Assembly: GCA_009733775.1 (NCBI GenBank)
Contig: WOGZ01000628.1
Coordinates: forward strand, 1-10,706
Origin: Alectoria sarmentosa
Lineage: Eukaryota; Ascomycota; Lecanoromycetes; Lecanorales; Parmeliaceae
Reading direction: 5' to 3'
Length of the DNA: 10,706 nt
Shown: in pieces, positions 8,001-10,706 of the stretch
How positions within the stretch are numbered: the first letter of the stretch is position 1
Layout: the number at the start of each line of letters is the position of its first letter
Translations under genes and position numbers: made by a program
The notes under the pieces: generated by a model
Database searches by the model: none
Told to the model about the DNA's origin: nothing
What the model saw: the letters and a program-made list of their open reading frames with translations, nothing else

Positions 8001-9477
8001 ATGGTTTCCTTTTCCTGCGAAGTACCCATGCCCCTTTACTGAATATCACTACATATACTGACAGTATTGTCGTAGGCCTGCGGAGATGTCTTCACTAAGA
8101 AAAAGCTCGACGCTCATCACCGTTCATGCCAGGGTTCGTCCTTTACCTGCCTGGATTGCATGACGCATTTTCGCGGAACAGATTTCAGGACTCATACCGT
8201 ACGTTCGTCCCGTCGCACAGCCTGCAATAGATGCCTCTTCGCCTGTTTCCAAGTGGCAACTGTATTAGCTGACCACGCATATATCTGAATAGTCCTGCGT
8301 GTCGGAAGATCAGAAGTACCAGGGAGCACTGTACAAAGAGAAGCCGGCCAAACAAGCCAAGAAGTCCGTCAAGATCTCAGAGCCTACATCGCACGCCCCA
8401 CGCAAAGCCTACATAGAAGATGCTCCAGACGAGGACACAGGCAACGCCATATCCATCGTCAACGCTCCTCCTGCTGCTCCGACCCCGCCCTCTGCTATCC
8501 CTCCTGCACAGAATCAACCTGTCAACGTCTTCGACTTTCTCGTCTCTAACGCCTCAAAGACTTCTCTTCATGGCACGAAAGAGTCTGCACAAATATTGGA
8601 GCAATCGCCGTCAATCTCTGCGAACGGCCATCGGGACGCAGGACTGGGAATTTATGACGAAACGTACGAGAAACATGGCTTCACCTACGGTATCGACCCA
8701 GTACCCGTTGCAAAGGAAAGGCCGAGAGTCGAGTACTTTACCCCAGCCCCAAAGTCCATAAATGCGCAAAAGCCGATCACGGACTCGTACAATCTGGAGG
8801 ACTCAGAGAGAAGATCAACAGACAAGAAGCGCAAACGTGTTCACGCGGAAGAGCTGGAATTCACCGCACCTCGACGTCTCACGCGTGAGTCAGACCGCAT
8901 GATGGCCGACGCACCACCAGCAATACTACACTCTGGTCTCACAGGCGGTCTCGGCCGACTGCTTACAAAATCCAAGTTTTCGCCAAGGTCTGAGCTCTCG
9001 AATGGTGGCCGCGACCCACCCAGCCCGGTCAAGCAGACGATAAAGCCAGCCGTTAAGGAGAAAGATCGGGGCCGGAAAGCGGAATCGGTCTTGGTGAAGG
9101 TCCGCAAAAGGCGGAGTTCAGACGAGTCTCGACCGCGCAAGCAGCGTCGCTCACACCACGACTCAGATCGGCACAGCCAACACAGCCACCACGATCGCCC
9201 CAAGCGCAAGGCGATCGAATACCATACCCAACACAGTGCCGATGACTCTCAGCAACAGCTCGTACTGTTCAAGACCAGAGCAGAACTATTCACGTCTTTC
9301 GTGACAAAGGGTCCCGACAGCGAGCAGGGCTACAGCCTGCACAAGGCGCTGAAAAGATATCACCGTGAGAGGGGAGAGGAAGGGTTGGGTCTGGAGAAGG
9401 CGGATGAGGAGAAGGAGCTGTTCAAGGCGTTGAGGCTGAGGAAGAATGATAGAGGCGAAATGGTAGTGTTCTTTTGA
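8001..9477 (+). CDS. LYAR-type C2HC zinc-finger nucleolar protein
   Basis: Seen: three exons, 8001-8021, 8076-8198 and 8293-9477, give 442 residues. Intron 1 (54 bp) has GTACCC, a TACTGAC branch site and CGTAG; intron 2 (94 bp) has GTACGT, CTGAC and AATAG; both are phase 0. The N-terminus MVSFSCEACGDVFTKKKLD and then SVSEDQKY-type sequence (here SCVSEDQKYQG) match LYAR proteins closely. Finger 1 uses C6, C9, H21 and C25; finger 2 uses C32, C35, H47 and C50. A long Pro/Ser-rich low-complexity middle follows, with a KKRKR cluster (226-230), HSGLTGGLGRLL (261-272) and a Arg/Lys/His-rich tract (about 310-354). A compact charged C-terminus (395-442) is consistent with the family's winged-helix end. 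Known: LYAR binds nucleic acid through its fingers and acts in the nucleolus in rRNA synthesis and ribosome biogenesis. The first exon has only seven codons, so a gene finder may start too far downstream. The ATG sits in a good context (CGCAATGG). Intact, unlike the genes to its left. Confidence 0.93.
8022..8075 (+). other. Intron 1 of the LYAR-like gene
   Basis: GTACCC donor after GAA, TACTGAC branch site and GTCGTAG acceptor. It joins MVSFSCE to ACGDVF, completing the CxxC pair of the first zinc finger. Confidence 0.88.
8199..8292 (+). other. Intron 2 of the LYAR-like gene
   Basis: Consensus donor GTACGT, GCTGAC branch site and GAATAG acceptor. It joins FRTHT to SCVSEDQKY, placing H47 and C50 of the second finger side by side as in the family. 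Confidence 0.9.
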
Positions 9478-10200
9478 TCGATGTCATGGGGGAAATGTTC
9501 GACGAAAGTTATAGCTGGCGGCATTCTGGCGGCATGATACCCAAAGCGCGGCGTCGGGGGTAATGTAGGGGCTGATGTTCTCGACCGGAGTTTGATTTGT
9601 GTTCCTGACTATCTCATGCGAATGAAAAGTCATCCTCATTGGCCCTGAGCTTCGCAGCTTTTATGACCCCCATATCCCTTCCAGATCTCACTCGCGCGCG
9701 TTCCCTCTTCCGCTTTCCTCGTATTTGATACAAAAGGCTTTGGTGCGCATGATGCCAGCAAAAACAAAATTGCCGGACGCGGTCTTTGATTTGTCGTGTC
9801 TCCAGGGTGCATCTTGAGTACCAAAGCGAATGTGGTTTATTAGAACTTCTCTAACAATGGTGGGAGTTACGGGACTGAAAATTTAAATTATTTGCCTCGA
9901 TTCTCGAGTTGAGCCAGTTAGTTTTGTATGATTATCATCATTTAGCGATGAGCAAATTACACCATCCATGCATGACAAGACAAGACCGTAAGACTCCTCG
10001 AATATAACAACTCCCCACAATTCCAAGAGATACAATTCCCGAACCCTGATATCTTCTTCCTGAGCAACAACAACATCTTCAAAAACCCTTTGATAACATG
10101 CACAATGTAGAAGAAGAAGAAGAAAAACCAACCACTCATCCATCCCTCTATCTATCCCCAAAACCCCGACACCATCGCTAAAAGCGCACCAAAACCAGAA
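9478..10200. other. Intergenic region between convergent genes
   Basis: About 720 bases between the LYAR-like stop and the stop of the minus-strand repeat protein, so it should hold both 3' UTRs. A minus-strand frame at 9883-10161 looks membrane-like, but its Leu/Phe stretch comes from the (GAA)n tract. AT-rich around 9880-9960. I see no gene. Confidence 0.55.
10110..10124. repeat. (GAA)5 microsatellite
   Basis: Five GAA triplets followed by an A run, in the intergenic stretch that would be the 3' flank of the minus-strand repeat protein. Confidence 0.85.
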
Positions 10201-10706
10201 TCACAGCCCACCCACAACACTCTTGACGACCACGACGACCGGTGCCGTGCTCGTCACCACCGCCGCCGTGACCACGACGGTGCCGAGCCCGCTCGTCACC
10301 ACCGCGATCGGCGCCGCCGCCGCCACCGTGACCGTGATCAAGGTGCTCGGCGCCGGAAGGGCGGACGTGGGGGCGACGCCGACCGTGGCGCCGAGGGTGG
10401 CCTGCAGGAGCGATTGCTGGACGGCGGCCGAAAGGGTGACGCAGGCCAGGTTGGGACAGTTGTAGGGGAGGGAGGTCGAGAGTGGCGCGGCGGCGATTAT
10501 TGTTGTTGTCGCGGCGCCCAAGAGGGGGGATAGGTCGACGGGGAGGATGGAGGTTGTTGGGAGGACGGTGGGGACGATCTCTGTAGAGAGAACGGTGGGG
10601 ACGATCTCTGTGGGGAGAACGGTGGAGAGGATCTCGGTAGGGAGAACGGTGGCGATGATCTCTGTGGGGAGAACGGTGGAGAGGATCTCGGTAGGGAGAA
10701 CGGTGG
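10201..10706 (-). CDS. Ser/Thr/Pro/Val-rich repeat protein, 3' part (5' end outside window)
   Basis: Seen: one minus-strand frame is open from the right edge to a TGA at 10203-10201, at least 167 residues. It starts with 9-residue repeats of the type STVLPTEIL, then a Pro/Leu-rich joint, then LPYNCPNLACVTLSAA with the only two cysteines in view, then a long Ala/Val/Thr/Pro-rich C-terminus ending KSVVGGL. Base composition is much richer in G+C than the flank just downstream. Known: Thr/Ser/Pro repeats of this kind are common in secreted or wall-associated fungal proteins, where they carry O-mannose. Inference: an extracellular or cell-surface protein. No signal peptide can be tested because the start is missing, and the hydrophobic C-terminus is not a clear GPI signal. 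The plus strand also reads open over part of the region, so strand choice rests on the continuous frame joining repeats, cysteine segment and stop. Confidence 0.62.
   Translation of the reverse strand, partial: TVLPTEILSTVLPTEIIATVLPTEILSTVLPTEIVPTVLSTEIVPTVLPTTSILPVDLSPLLGAATTTIIAAAPLSTSLPYNCPNLACVTLSAAVQQSLLQATLGATVGVAPTSALPAPSTLITVTVAAAAPIAVVTSGLGTVVVTAAVVTSTAPVVVVVKSVVGGL
10565..10706 (-). repeat. 27-bp coding minisatellite, at least five copies
   Basis: The landmark ACGGTGG recurs at exactly 27-base intervals: 10565, 10592, 10619, 10646, 10673 and 10700, then the window ends. On the minus strand each unit encodes nine residues, P-T-E-I-(L/V/I)-(S/P/A)-T-V-L. Units alternate between two subtypes (ILS and IIA or IVP), which suggests a 54-bp higher-order unit in the outermost copies. 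Confidence 0.95.

Noticed and set aside
9883..10161. Minus-strand 92-codon frame with a Leu/Phe-rich membrane-like stretch
   Set aside because: The hydrophobic run is just the translation of the (GAA)n tract. It has no family motif and lies in the expected 3' flank of the minus-strand repeat protein.
10223..10465. Plus-strand Thr/Val/Ala-rich frame
   Set aside because: Mirror of the minus-strand repeat protein; it does not join the 27-bp repeats in one frame with a stop as the minus strand does.
1..10706. A coherent new defence or biosynthetic system
   Set aside because: The genes are unrelated in family, mixed in orientation and mostly broken. The deaminase is the only component of that flavour, with no partner genes in view.

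Overview
The window looks like genomic DNA of a filamentous ascomycete (Pezizomycotina; Dothideomycetes is my guess, weakly held). The reasons are short GT-AG introns with CTGAC or CTAAC branch sites, a fungal-type OTT_1508-like deaminase, a fungal 2EXR/F-box-like ORF, a LYAR-type nucleolar zinc-finger gene and a Ser/Thr/Pro repeat protein. No tRNA, rRNA, CRISPR or transposase was recognised.

Layout, left to right. A (GA)n microsatellite fills 1-55. A glyoxalase/VOC-family gene lies on the minus strand (about 62-612): one intron can be placed, then a frame break in a homopolymer run, then the repeat and the window edge. An OTT_1508-like deaminase gene lies on the minus strand (1184-3408). It has a clean 50-bp intron, all deaminase catalytic residues and a 16-residue tandem repeat, but one in-frame TAG three codons before the catalytic His-Ala-Glu. 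Positions 3409-4691 hold nothing recognisable. A short-chain dehydrogenase/reductase relic is on the plus strand (4692 to about 5330), with one intron, an in-frame TGA and a scrambled C-terminus. Positions about 5331-6587 are unassigned. A 2EXR/F-box-like relic is on the plus strand (about 6588-7451), with two in-frame TAA codons. The intact three-exon LYAR-like gene is on the plus strand (8001-9477). The 3' part of a Ser/Thr/Pro/Val-rich repeat protein runs on the minus strand from 10201 off the right edge, and a 27-bp coding minisatellite covers 10565-10706.

These genes do not form an evident pathway. The main signal is contrast: four consecutive family-recognisable genes (about 60-7450) each carry a disabling lesion, while the conserved housekeeping gene beside them is intact. 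The four stop codons could each come from a single C-to-T change in a CAG, CGA or CAA codon. That fits relaxed selection or RIP-like mutation in an accessory region. The deaminase stop is the best single item, because the rest of the 724-residue reading frame is intact. Family and domain calls rest on motif recognition by eye, with no database search.
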